Shown: piece by piece, positions 7,295 through 15,385 of the stretch
Layout: each line of letters opens with the position of its first letter
How positions within the stretch are numbered: the first letter of the stretch is position 1
Translations under genes and position numbers: made by a program
Origin: Thermoanaerobacterium saccharolyticum
GTDB lineage: Bacteria > Bacillota > Thermoanaerobacteria > Thermoanaerobacterales > Thermoanaerobacteraceae
DNA: 64,000 nt
Direction: 5' to 3'
Assembly (NCBI RefSeq): GCF_000747665.1
Contig: NZ_BBKT01000032.1
Coordinates: 1 to 64,000, forward strand
The notes under the pieces: model-generated
Databases searched by the model: none
What the model saw: only the letters and a program-made list of their open reading frames with translations
What the model was told of the DNA's origin: nothing

Positions 7295-7342
7295 AATTGT
7301 GCAGACAAATGTAGCAGCTTCATGCCATTTATAAGTATAAAA

Positions 7343-7386
7343 AATGCCCCCCTTAAATTAAAACTGTCTATTTTAAGGGGAGCATA
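7343..7386 (-). terminator. Intrinsic terminator after the HutP-family gene
   Basis: On the minus strand ATGCTCCCCTTAAA pairs with a 14-base arm (one mismatch) and is followed by TTTTTT. It ends the transcript of the gene stopping at 7412 and separates it from the peptide island. Confidence 0.8.
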
Positions 7387-7411
7387 TCACAAACATGGAT
7401 ATTTACAATTT

Positions 7412-7828
7412 TCAATACTTAAGAGACCTATGCCCTAATCCAATGGCAACTTCATTTAAGTTTAACATTCCAACAGCGAAAAATGCACATACACAAAGGT
7501 GTTCGCCGTAAAATGCAATTCCGATCTTGCCACCTATATTAAGTCCCATAGCTTTATCTTTTATCTGCATTATGGCTTCATGTGTAGCACCTGCAACAGC
7601 ACCTTCACCTACATGGTTGTCCTCGACCACACCTTCTCTTTTTGCCGCTACAACTGCCCTTTCGATTATTTTTGAAATTGAATTAATGTATTCGCCGCCA
7701 TAATCTACAGCCGCTACTTTGATACCCTCTTTCCCATACTTCTCCTTTAATGCAGCTTCATCCTCTCTCCTTGACATCGCCATCCTTATGGCTACTCTTG
7801 CAACATCTATGCTTCTTATTTCTTTCAT
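7412..7828 (-). CDS. HutP-family regulatory protein
   Basis: The roughly 138-residue protein resembles HutP, the hexameric histidine- and Mg-dependent RNA-binding antiterminator of Bacillus. The C-terminal half has the family pattern: AVAGATHEAIMQI, then GGKIGIAFYG and NEVAIGLGHRSL, with histidines in the expected areas. ATG at 7828 is chosen over a TTG two codons upstream because a GAGGG ribosome-binding site fits it. No histidine-utilisation operon is next to it; the upstream neighbours are a DUF554 membrane protein and a DNA glycosylase. Its RNA target, and whether it still binds histidine, are unknown. Family assignment is from remembered patterns, so moderately sure. Confidence 0.68.
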   Translation of the reverse strand: MKEIRSIDVARVAIRMAMSRREDEAALKEKYGKEGIKVAAVDYGGEYINSISKIIERAVVAAKREGVVEDNHVGEGAVAGATHEAIMQIKDKAMGLNIGGKIGIAFYGEHLCVCAFFAVGMLNLNEVAIGLGHRSLKY

Positions 7829-7866
7829 ACTCAATAGCCCTCTTTAAAGGGCACCTCCTTCATCAT

Positions 7867-8553
7867 TTAAAATGCTTTTAGTATTATTTCGTATACAATA
7901 GGTATAAATATTGACGGAAGCAGATTTCCAATCTTTATCTTCGTCAAATTCAGCATATTTAATGATATGCCTATTATCAAAACACCGCCAATGGCAGACA
8001 TGTCCGCAATAACGTTAGTTGTCAACAAATCTTTGAGAAGAGATGCGCACAAAGTTATGGAACCTTGATATAAAAGAACGCTTATGGATGATATCATGAC
8101 GCCTATCCCTAATGTAGATGCAAATATTATGGAAGATATACCGTCCAACATGGATTTGGCAAACAGTATACTGTGATCACCTTGCAACCCGTCCTTTAAT
8201 GCGCCTACAATAGCCATCGCCCCAACACAGTATATGAGACTTGCTGTTACAAAGCCTTCGCTTAGCTTATTTTCGCCGTTTCCAGACAATTTTCTTTCTA
8301 AAAAGTCGCCAAATTGGTTCAGCTTTTTCTCTATATCCAATAACTCACCTAAAATGCCACCTATTGCTAAACTTATTATCACTAATAGCAAATTTTTGTA
8401 TTTCAATGCGCTGTCAAATCCTATTATCAATACGCTTAAAGATATAGCTTGCATAACCGTCGATTTTATTCTGTCTGGAATGCCAATTTTAAATAAAGTA
8501 CCAACAAAACTACCTACAACAATAGATGCTGCATTGACAAACGTTCCTACCAT
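7867..8553 (-). CDS. DUF554 family membrane protein
   Basis: The 228-residue protein has about six or seven hydrophobic segments and the characteristic N terminus MVGTFVNAASIVVGSFVG with conserved small residues, matching the DUF554 family (YdfK/YqgA type). The family is widespread in Firmicutes; some members are linked to peptidoglycan recycling or small-solute transport but no reaction is established. The ATG directly abuts the stop codon of the upstream glycosylase gene (TAGATG), indicating co-transcription and coupling. Confidence 0.85.
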   Translation of the reverse strand: MVGTFVNAASIVVGSFVGTLFKIGIPDRIKSTVMQAISLSVLIIGFDSALKYKNLLLVIISLAIGGILGELLDIEKKLNQFGDFLERKLSGNGENKLSEGFVTASLIYCVGAMAIVGALKDGLQGDHSILFAKSMLDGISSIIFASTLGIGVMISSISVLLYQGSITLCASLLKDLLTTNVIADMSAIGGVLIIGISLNMLNLTKIKIGNLLPSIFIPIVYEIILKAF

Positions 8554-9451
8554 CTAATTTTTCCTTTCTTTAAACACGTCTTTTGACACATGATCTTTTG
8601 CATAGTTAAAAAGGTATTGCTGCGCAAATCCAGACAAATCGCCAAACTTCTCTTTTGCAAAACTCTGCACATCAGAATTGCTTGTCTTCCTCTTTAGATA
8701 TAAAAATTCTACAACTCGCTTAATCCATACATCTGTTGGAAATGCCTCATATCTTCCGATGGAATAAAGCATGACACAATCTGCAACCTTTGGTCCTACA
8801 CCTCTTATGCTCATAAGCATATTACGTACATCGTAAGTATCGTAAAGCTGCAGCTCAAAAAGATTTATTTCATCATTAAATACTTTTAGCGCTGCATCGA
8901 TTATATACTTCGATCTGAATCCACATTTGCTTTTATTTAGCAATTCCAGATCTGCCATTATGAAATCCTGAACTTTCGGAAAAGTGTAGTACGTTTTATC
9001 CCTATAGACAATAGGATGGCCCAATAATCTGCTTAAATTCTCTATGACTTTTTTTTATCTGTGGAATCCGATTGTTCTGAGATATGATAAATGATATAAG
9101 CGTCTCCCACGTGTCCTGCCGCAAAATCCTTATGCCTTCGCCATACTTTATGGCTGCTTTTAAAATTTCGTCTTGCGAAAGTGTCTCTTTTATCTTGCCG
9201 TAGTCTCTTCCCAAGTCAAAGTAATCATACCATATATCATTAAAATCTGCCAAAGTGGTATTATCAATCGTCAATATATCTCCATCTAATTTTACATTTA
9301 TTACCCTGTCAAATGCGACCCCCGTATAACTTCCATCATCTTCTTCATTCCATCTGAAACATTGTCCACATTCTAATGTCTCTTTAAGGTTAAAATCCTT
9401 GATTCCATGCACTATAACCTTAGAACCGGACTGCTCAACTAAATATCTCAT
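8554..9451 (-). CDS. ogg: 8-oxoguanine DNA glycosylase/AP lyase (one-base frame break)
   Basis: Two frames join into one OGG1-like enzyme of about 298 residues. The N-terminal part has the OGG N-domain pattern NLKETLECGQCFRW and SFIISQNNRIPQIKK. The break is an eight-T run (9049-9056); with seven it continues VIENLSRLLGHPI. The C-terminal part carries the helix-hairpin-helix and catalytic lysine in IRGVGPKVADCVML and the GPD aspartate in EAFPTDVWIKRVVE. It excises 8-oxoguanine opposite C and nicks the abasic site. ATG at 9451 is preferred because GGTGAT precedes it; upstream in-frame ATGs at 9460 and 9469 are possible. The clostridial OGG type (as in Clostridium acetobutylicum) is the closest match. 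Confidence 0.88.
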
Positions 9452-9540
9452 TCTCCTCATCACCCACATATAGGTTTTTTACTGCCTTACTACATAATAT
9501 TTACTGACCTCTACAATTATTATATAATTTTTTGAAGATA

Positions 9541-9562
9541 AAAAAAAGGCTTATTTGCCTTT
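9541..9562 (-). terminator. Intrinsic terminator overlapping the end of the P-loop/Asp23 gene
   Basis: On the minus strand AAAGGC and GCCTTT pair around a six-base loop that contains the stop codon, followed by seven T. It is short but well placed. Confidence 0.6.
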
Positions 9563-10399
9563 ATCAAGTATTTCTCGGGTTTTAAGTATCTTGTCATTTC
9601 CCTTTATATAAAGTGATTTAACGTAAATCTTTATGTCCAACACATTTAAAGATGTCATGTATTCTACGACACTTTTTATCTTCTTTATCGCTCCTCTTAA
9701 AGCGCTGTTTATAGGCGTACCGTGCACCATTACAATCTCTATTTTTATTATTATTCCTTCTGTGTAGTTCTCTGTTACGACTTTATTTATTTTATAGATG
9801 CCTTCAAATTTTTTCGCCTCATTCAATACAATAGAATTTATTACATTTTCAGAGATTGTGTATTTGCCAAGATAGCTGTAGTATGGCCTCACTACCGTCT
9901 TCTCAAAATCTATCTCCTTTCGTCTAAATATCCTCAATGGATCTATAAAATACCCTGAAAAATGCTTTTTGACTTCAAACGTCGGTACAGGTATTACATG
10001 CATCCCTTCCTCATATCTTTTCTTTCTTGCAAGCTCTATCTCCTCATGAGATAATATATCTTCTATATATATTCGCTCAGTAACAGGCGGTAGATTAAGC
10101 CTTTCAGCGATTTTATCCACCATCTTATCCGACGTTCCTATTATCAATATCTTGTCCGGATTTATCTCTTCGATCGATTTTTTAACCTCTCTGACGTGAG
10201 CATCGTCTGTAAAAATAGCTCTTCTTATAGCTGACAATTTTGTCTTTTCTCTTTTAGCCGAAAATCCCGATACGATCCTGTTTTCACATATCAAAAGGCC
10301 GTCATCTATGATGTACTTTATACCGTATTTCCCTGCAACAAACGACGCATGATGACTTTTGCCGCTTCCACTGGCTCCAACAAAAGAATATACCTTCAA
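9551..10399 (-). CDS. P-loop ATPase fused to an Asp23/Gls24-like domain, function unknown
   Basis: The 282-residue protein begins with a nucleotide-binding domain: Walker A GASGSGKS at residues 8-15, and a hydrophobic strand KILIIGTSDKM that may carry Walker B-like function. The C-terminal 100 residues (GKYTISENVINSIVLNEAKK, then EIVMVHGTPINSALRGAI and LDIKIYVKSLYI) resemble Asp23/Gls24 proteins, which in Firmicutes are membrane-associated and linked to envelope stress. The two-domain arrangement recurs in thermophilic clostridia as a hypothetical protein. It follows the LytTR-linked 47-residue peptide gene and could be co-transcribed with it. No enzymatic function is known to me. Confidence 0.7.
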   Translation of the reverse strand: MKVYSFVGASGSGKSHHASFVAGKYGIKYIIDDGLLICENRIVSGFSAKREKTKLSAIRRAIFTDDAHVREVKKSIEEINPDKILIIGTSDKMVDKIAERLNLPPVTERIYIEDILSHEEIELARKKRYEEGMHVIPVPTFEVKKHFSGYFIDPLRIFRRKEIDFEKTVVRPYYSYLGKYTISENVINSIVLNEAKKFEGIYKINKVVTENYTEGIIIKIEIVMVHGTPINSALRGAIKKIKSVVEYMTSLNVLDIKIYVKSLYIKGNDKILKTREILDKGK

Positions 10400-10474
10400 T
10401 TGATACCCTCCATGATTAAAAATGATGACTATAGGTTATATTATACGGCAACAATCAGATTTTGCAATAAAAAT

Positions 10475-10618
10475 TTAATTCTTCTTTTTTATGCTTAGTT
10501 TTACTAATGTCTGTAAAAATTTAATGGCAAATTCCATGTCGATATTGCTTTTAGAAAATGTTATTATAAACACTAAGATGACTATGCTTACAGCTATGAA
10601 AGTCAACTGCATATCCAT
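10475..10618 (-). CDS. 47-residue cationic membrane peptide downstream of a LytTR site
   Basis: ATG at 10618 has a ribosome-binding site (GAGGTG) and opens 48 codons. The product has one membrane segment (about residues 5-22, FIAVSIVILVFIITF) followed by an amphipathic, lysine-rich tail ending FLQTLVKLSIKKKN. It lacks cysteine, so it is not an AgrD-like cyclic peptide precursor. It is immediately downstream of a LytTR/GHKL two-component operon and of a 21-bp direct repeat matching the one upstream of that operon, so the response regulator probably controls it. It might be a secreted or membrane-active peptide or a small sensor partner. It is too short for most gene callers. Confidence 0.6.
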   Translation of the reverse strand: MDMQLTFIAVSIVILVFIITFSKSNIDMEFAIKFLQTLVKLSIKKKN

Positions 10619-10698
10619 CTTTTCACCTCACCTTCACATGAGTTATAATGGCCTCAATGAAAGTGAATCAAAATATTTTGTTGTGCCATCACATATAA

Positions 10699-10766
10699 AT
10701 TGTACAACTTTTATCGATAAAAATGTGGACTTAGGAATCAAAATGTCATTTTAAGGAACGAAAAGA
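10699..10766 (-). promoter_or_regulatory. LytTR-type direct repeat and promoter of the 47-residue peptide
   Basis: Two repeats, GGAATCAAAATG (10734-10745) and GGAACGAAAAG (10755-10765), lie exactly 21 bp apart. A minus-strand -10 element TACAAT is at 10699-10704, 30 bases downstream of the nearer repeat, with no clear -35. Two direct repeats about two helical turns apart just upstream of -35 is the classic binding layout for LytTR response regulators (AgrA, ComE, VirR). Confidence 0.6.
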
Positions 10767-10769
10767 TTA

Positions 10770-11615
10770 TCATTCGTTTATCTCATGAGACGGTATTAAG
10801 ACAGTCACAGAAAAATATTCATCATCGATATTTATGTTTACATCCCCATCATAGCTTTTAACAATATCTTTTACGATAGATAGCCCATTGCCTCTTCCGG
10901 CGCCTTTCGTTGTAAATCCATCACACAAGATGTTTTGTTTAACATAGTCGCTGACATCGCAGGTATTTTTGACAACAAAGATGTAGTCAACTGGATCTGA
11001 ATTTAAAATTATCTCTATCTTTCTATCCCTTTTTAGTCTTTCACATTCTTCGGTAGCATTATCTATCAGATTTCCCAAAATAGAGCATACATCATTAACC
11101 ACTTTCTGCCTAACCTTCAAATCAACCGTACAAATAAATCGAACGGATATATCCTTTTTTATCGCCTTGCTTATTTTAGAATACAACAGAAGATCTAATA
11201 TGTCATTTCCAGTGTCAACTTTTATAAGACTGCTGCTTATGTCGTCAATGTAAGTCTTTAAAAATTTTTCAGCGTCTTTGTACTTCATTTGCCTTATCAA
11301 TTCATACAAGATCAATATGTTGTTCTTCAATTCATGTCTATTTTTTCTGTATAAATTATTTTGTTCCTCTACAAACTTGAGTTTGAAATCATTAATGATA
11401 TTTTGGTACTCATTTTTTCCATTTGTATATATCATCCTTATTATGGTAAAAACCAAAATATTTATAATAAAAATCGTAAAGAATAAAAACAATTTAAAAT
11501 CAGCCGACACGAAATAGCTCTGTTCATAGTAAATGCCGTTGCTTACCGTAATTATGACAAAAATCATATACACAAAAAACAGTGCAATTATCTTATTCAA
11601 ACTTTTCCTTATCAT
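10770..11615 (-). CDS. GHKL-type sensor histidine kinase (AgrC/LytTR partner class)
   Basis: About 281 residues. Two N-terminal membrane segments are followed by a dimerisation region with the Spo0B-like phosphoacceptor motif RKNRHELKNN (His near residue 94) and a GHKL ATPase domain with N-box ILGNLIDNATEE and G-box GNGLSIVKDIV. This is the class that pairs with LytTR response regulators. Only two membrane helices are present, fewer than in AgrC, so the signal may be sensed in or near the membrane or by a partner protein. ATG at 11615 is favoured by GGTGAT just before it. The regulator gene ends 17 bases upstream of this start and the two are in one operon. Confidence 0.85.
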   Translation of the reverse strand: MIRKSLNKIIALFFVYMIFVIITVSNGIYYEQSYFVSADFKLFLFFTIFIINILVFTIIRMIYTNGKNEYQNIINDFKLKFVEEQNNLYRKNRHELKNNILILYELIRQMKYKDAEKFLKTYIDDISSSLIKVDTGNDILDLLLYSKISKAIKKDISVRFICTVDLKVRQKVVNDVCSILGNLIDNATEECERLKRDRKIEIILNSDPVDYIFVVKNTCDVSDYVKQNILCDGFTTKGAGRGNGLSIVKDIVKSYDGDVNINIDDEYFSVTVLIPSHEINE

Positions 11616-11631
11616 GGCATCACCAAGCAAA

Positions 11632-12363
11632 TTAATTTGCTTTCATATCATCTGGCTGGCTTAATATGTCTTTCAATCTATCTCTAAATTCACTGTATAA
11701 TTTCTTTGATAAATATGCCTTTTTATTTTTATCTCTAAAGCTTATTTCAAGTGATGTTCTACTTACAGATTTAATAGAATAAACTTTATAAAGATTTACT
11801 ATATAAGATCTGCTACTCTTAAAAAACACCTTTTTGTTGAGGAGTTTGTAGACATCGCTAAGAGAAGTGTTTGACATAAAGTCTTCAAACGCAGTGCAGA
11901 AAAAAGTTTTCTTCCTGTTGGCCTCAATAAAGTATATATCATTTGTATTGATTAACCTTACGTCTTCACCGCATCTTACTTCTATAACAAGAGATGAATC
12001 GCTAAATTTTCTCTTTACCCTTTCAATAGTATTAATCAATCTGCTGTAATTTATAGGCTTTACTATATAATCAGCAGCATATAGCTTTACGGCATCTTTT
12101 ATATATTCGTCGTAAGATGTTATGAATATGACCTCCGTATTGGGTAGTACGTCCCGAATGTTTTTAACGACCTCTATTCCTGTCATTTGTGGAAGTTTTA
12201 TATCTAATATAGCCAAATCAGGTTTCACCCTTAGTATAGCATTTAATAAATCTCTTCCTTCGTTTGTGATGTATTCAACTTGAACATCGCTTATCTCCAT
12301 GACTTTTTTGCTTATCTCTTTTCTAAGCGAATCTTCATCTTCAGCGATTATAGCTTTTAACAT
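11632..12363 (-). CDS. LytTR family response regulator
   Basis: The 243-residue protein has a receiver domain (residues 1-120) with acidic residues EDED, phosphoacceptor Asp54 in AILDIKLPQMTG, the conserved Thr/Ser in FITSYDEY and Lys in YIVKPINY. Residues about 140-235 form a LytTR DNA-binding domain (INTNDIYFIEANRKKTFF to VFFKSSRSYIVNLYKVYSI). It is encoded directly before its GHKL kinase. A matching pair of LytTR-type direct repeats upstream of this operon and upstream of the 47-residue peptide gene suggests autoregulation and one nearby target. Confidence 0.9.
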   Translation of the reverse strand: MLKAIIAEDEDSLRKEISKKVMEISDVQVEYITNEGRDLLNAILRVKPDLAILDIKLPQMTGIEVVKNIRDVLPNTEVIFITSYDEYIKDAVKLYAADYIVKPINYSRLINTIERVKRKFSDSSLVIEVRCGEDVRLINTNDIYFIEANRKKTFFCTAFEDFMSNTSLSDVYKLLNKKVFFKSSRSYIVNLYKVYSIKSVSRTSLEISFRDKNKKAYLSKKLYSEFRDRLKDILSQPDDMKAN

Positions 12364-12530
12364 AACATCACATCCCTTTATGATTTTCCAACAATATAAA
12401 TATTCGATATAAAAGAGAGAATTCCTTCAAAAAATGATAATCAATAGAAAAAAGAGAATAAGATGTCCTCATTCCCTATGCAAAAATTAAAAATGCCTAT
12501 TCAATTACACTGCTAATATGTTCTACATTA

Positions 12531-12597
12531 ATTATACAACAATTTTTGAAACTAAGGTCGATCTGGAACGAAAATGTCAAAATAGAGAACGAAAATG
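12531..12597 (-). promoter_or_regulatory. LytTR-type direct repeat and promoter of the two-component operon
   Basis: Two identical 11-bp repeats GAACGAAAATG (12566-12576 and 12587-12597) lie exactly 21 bp apart, and a minus-strand TATAAT (12531-12536) is 29-30 bases downstream. The geometry equals that of the site at 10699-10766, supporting one regulator for both. The transcript would have a 5' leader of about 160 bases before the regulator start, in which I see no clear gene. Confidence 0.65.
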
Positions 12598-12607
12598 CAG
12601 AATGCCA

Positions 12608-13876
12608 TCAAATCAATGTGTCGATTAAAAGTTTTACGTTTAGAGCAGTTATAATCACCGCTAAAATAATTAAAACAGCTTTGCTGGCTTTGCTGTTTGC
12701 ATAATCGCCCATGACCTTCTTCGATGATGTAAGATAAATTTGAGTAAACACTGTAATCGGCAATTGTATGCTTAGTATCATCTGAGAAAATATCAAAACC
12801 TGAAATGAGTCTTTAAATAAAAATATTACAATAATCGCTGCAAAAAGCGAGATAAATATTCCTGTAAGCGTGTGTTTGTCTTTTATGTTGTAAGGTTCTT
12901 TAAAAATCCCAGCGTATATGGAACCACCTGCAATTCCAGATGTTACCGTTGATGAAAAACCTGAGAACAAAAGTGCTATTGCAAATACCAAAGATGCCTT
13001 CCCTCCAACAATAGGCTTCAAAAGCTCTCCTGCTTGCTCCAGCATATCCACAGCAATTCCTTTAGTGTAAAATGCCGCAGCCGAAAGAAGTATCATAGCA
13101 CTATTTATGGCCCAACCTATAATCATGGAAAACAATGTATCGAGAAATTCAAATTTAAGCTGCTTTTTGACAACCGATTCATCTTTAAGATTCCATTGAC
13201 GGCTTTGAATGATTTCCGAGTGGAGGAACAAATTATGTGGCATTACGACAGCACCTAAAACGCTCATGATTACAACCATGGAACTATGAGGTATTGAAGG
13301 ATTTATCCAACTTATAGCTGCTGCTTTCCAATCTATCTTCACCATGTATACTTCAAACAAAAATGAAAGTCCTATAAGTGACACAAACCCGATTATGATC
13401 TTTTCTAAGCGCTTGTAAGAATTTGTATAAAGCACTAAAGATATGACTAATAGCGCTAAAACCGCCCCGATTTTTACAGGTATATTGAAAAGCATCTTTA
13501 AAGCTATAGCTGTACCTAATAGTTCTGCTGTAGATGTAGATACTGATGCAGCAACAGCCGACAGCAGGATAAATTTCGAAAGCCTGCTGTCTATAAATAT
13601 GGATGTAGCTTCAGACAAACAGTAGCCTGTGACGATTCCAAGGTGCGCTGCATTGTGCTGCAATATGATGAGCATTATTGTTGACAGTGTTATAACCCAC
13701 AGCAGCTTATACCCATATATTGATCCTGCAGAGACATTCGTGGCCCAATTTCCTGGATCTATAAAGCCTACCGTAACCAATATCCCTGGTCCAACGTATT
13801 TCAGAAAATTGACGAAAGGGACGACACTTCTATCTTCCTTAAGAAAATCCCCAATGGTTTTTATAAATCTTTTCAT
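12608..13876 (-). CDS. mntH: NRAMP family divalent metal (Mn/Fe) transporter
   Basis: About 422 residues with 11 or so membrane helices. The metal-binding motifs of the family are intact: DPGN in TM1 (VGFIDPGNWATN) and MPH in TM6 (GAVVMPHNLFLHS). It would import Mn2+ or Fe2+ with protons. The ATG at 13876 follows GGAGG at a good distance, whereas the longer frame begins with a TTG. It lies 44 bases after rex and may be co-transcribed with it. No MntR or Fur box was recognised. The gene symbol follows the family; the exact metal is inferred. Confidence 0.85.
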   Translation of the reverse strand: MKRFIKTIGDFLKEDRSVVPFVNFLKYVGPGILVTVGFIDPGNWATNVSAGSIYGYKLLWVITLSTIMLIILQHNAAHLGIVTGYCLSEATSIFIDSRLSKFILLSAVAASVSTSTAELLGTAIALKMLFNIPVKIGAVLALLVISLVLYTNSYKRLEKIIIGFVSLIGLSFLFEVYMVKIDWKAAAISWINPSIPHSSMVVIMSVLGAVVMPHNLFLHSEIIQSRQWNLKDESVVKKQLKFEFLDTLFSMIIGWAINSAMILLSAAAFYTKGIAVDMLEQAGELLKPIVGGKASLVFAIALLFSGFSSTVTSGIAGGSIYAGIFKEPYNIKDKHTLTGIFISLFAAIIVIFLFKDSFQVLIFSQMILSIQLPITVFTQIYLTSSKKVMGDYANSKASKAVLIILAVIITALNVKLLIDTLI

Positions 13877-13920
13877 CTTTGCCTCCAAAGCAATACAAAA
13901 AAATAAATGGATTGTACCAT

Positions 13921-14580
13921 TTATTTTTCTTCGACTTTAGCTTTAAGCAGATTTTCTTCATTTATGCGATACGACAATGTCAATAAGCTATCGCTTAAAT
14001 GAACATTTTCCAGTATCACGTCATCGGGAACCTTTAAATCTATAGGAGAAAAGTTCCATATAGCTTTTATGCCTGCTTTCACCAATCTATCAGCCATAAT
14101 CTGCGAATTATCCTTTGGTATGCAAAGTATGGCAATGTCTATCTTATTTTTAGACAAAAAGTCCTCTAATGTCTCCACATCCATTATCTCTATATCTCTT
14201 ATTTTAAGTCCAAACAATCTTGGATTGACATCAAAAATTCCCTTTAAGCTAAATCCGGTTCTCTCAAAATTTGTGTAGTTTGCTATAGCCTGTCCAAGAT
14301 TACCCGCACCAATGATAATAGTGCTGTATGTCTTATCTAAGCCTAAAATCTTTGTCAGAGTATTGTAAAGCTCTTCTACGTTGTAACCATAACCTTGCTG
14401 TCCAAATCCACCGTAATTATTGAGGTCCTGCCTTATCTGCGAGGCAGTCACGCCCATCCTTTCGCTTAACTCTCTGGATGAAATCCTTTTTACATCATTT
14501 TTCAACAATTCCTCTAAATATCTATGGTATCTCGGCAATCTCCTTATTACAGGCATAGGCACTATTGTTTTTTTAGTCAT
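13921..14580 (-). CDS. rex: Redox-sensing transcriptional repressor Rex
   Basis: The 219-residue protein has a winged-helix N terminus (VIRRLPRYHRYLEELLKND, ISSRELSERMGVTASQIRQD) and a Rossmann domain with IIIGAGNLGQAIANY. Both are diagnostic for Rex, which binds DNA when NAD+ is high and leaves it when NADH rises, controlling fermentative and hydrogen metabolism in clostridia. The start at 14580 has GGGGTG six bases upstream. Length matches the family (about 210-220). Confidence 0.96.
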   Translation of the reverse strand: MTKKTIVPMPVIRRLPRYHRYLEELLKNDVKRISSRELSERMGVTASQIRQDLNNYGGFGQQGYGYNVEELYNTLTKILGLDKTYSTIIIGAGNLGQAIANYTNFERTGFSLKGIFDVNPRLFGLKIRDIEIMDVETLEDFLSKNKIDIAILCIPKDNSQIMADRLVKAGIKAIWNFSPIDLKVPDDVILENVHLSDSLLTLSYRINEENLLKAKVEEK

Positions 14581-14659
14581 AAAATCACCCCAGACAAAAT
14601 CCTAATAAAGAAATTATATTACATTGTAAATAATATGTCAACCTGGAAATATCTATTTT

Positions 14660-15385
14660 TTACTGAGCAGGTTCCCACTTGTTGTAATCGCTGTTCATTA
14701 TCACAATATCAACTCTCCTGTTAAGCTGCCTATTTTTATCGCTGTCGTTTGGCACTATTGGACGATATTCACCATACCCTACAGCCGAAATTTTTGCCGG
14801 GTCCATCTTTACGTCATTCACCAAAATCTCAACTACATTTGTGGCTCTTATAACAGAAAGCTCCCAGTTTGAATGAAATTGATTATTGTTTATGGGAACA
14901 TTATCTGTATACCCCTCAACGCGGATGTAATTGGGCATCGATTTTAATATGTTTCCTATTTTTATCAATGTCTCTTTCTGCTCAGGCTTGACATCTGCTG
15001 AACCAGTGTCAAACAACAACGTATCATTTAGACTTATGACAAAACCTCTCTCGTCCACCTTGTAAGTCACCATGTTTTGAAGATTGTACTGTTTTATAAG
15101 CTTGTCAAGCTGTGATGCAATCGAATTGTCGTTAGTGCCATTTGTACCTGTAGTCTTAATGCTGTCAAGTATGCTGTTTCCACTTTGTTGACCTATGACG
15201 TAATTCGTTCCATCAAAGGTTTTGCCAAGTGATGCAGCAATTTGCTGGAATTTCTGAGAATTAACCGTACTTATAGTATAAAGCACGATAAAAAATATCA
15301 TAAGCAGCGTTATCATGTCAGAATAAGTAAGCAACCATCTTTCACTGTTTTCCTTTTTCTCTTCATCTTCTTCATGCCTTATCAT
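14660..15385 (-). CDS. motB: Flagellar motor protein MotB
   Basis: One N-terminal membrane helix with the proton-pathway Asp in WLLTYSDMITLLMIFF, a linker, and a C-terminal OmpA-like peptidoglycan-binding domain (IRVEGYTDNVPIN, SNWELSVIRATNVVEIL, SAVGYGEYRPIVPND, NRRVDIVI). It anchors the stator to the wall. ATG at 15385 is preferred to the GTG at 15397 because AAAGGTG lies 9 bases before it; it overlaps the end of motA, as expected for coupled stator genes. Transcribed from the sigma-D promoter before motA. Confidence 0.92.
   Translation of the reverse strand: MIRHEEDEEKKENSERWLLTYSDMITLLMIFFIVLYTISTVNSQKFQQIAASLGKTFDGTNYVIGQQSGNSILDSIKTTGTNGTNDNSIASQLDKLIKQYNLQNMVTYKVDERGFVISLNDTLLFDTGSADVKPEQKETLIKIGNILKSMPNYIRVEGYTDNVPINNNQFHSNWELSVIRATNVVEILVNDVKMDPAKISAVGYGEYRPIVPNDSDKNRQLNRRVDIVIMNSDYNKWEPAQ

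Noticed and set aside
10475-10618. AgrD-type cyclic autoinducer precursor
   Set aside because: The peptide has no cysteine or serine-rich cyclisation region followed by an acidic tail, and no AgrB-like protease gene is present.
10491-10754. 87-residue plus-strand frame opposite the 47-residue peptide gene
   Set aside because: No ribosome-binding site, unusual composition, and it is antisense to the better-supported minus-strand ORF and LytTR site.
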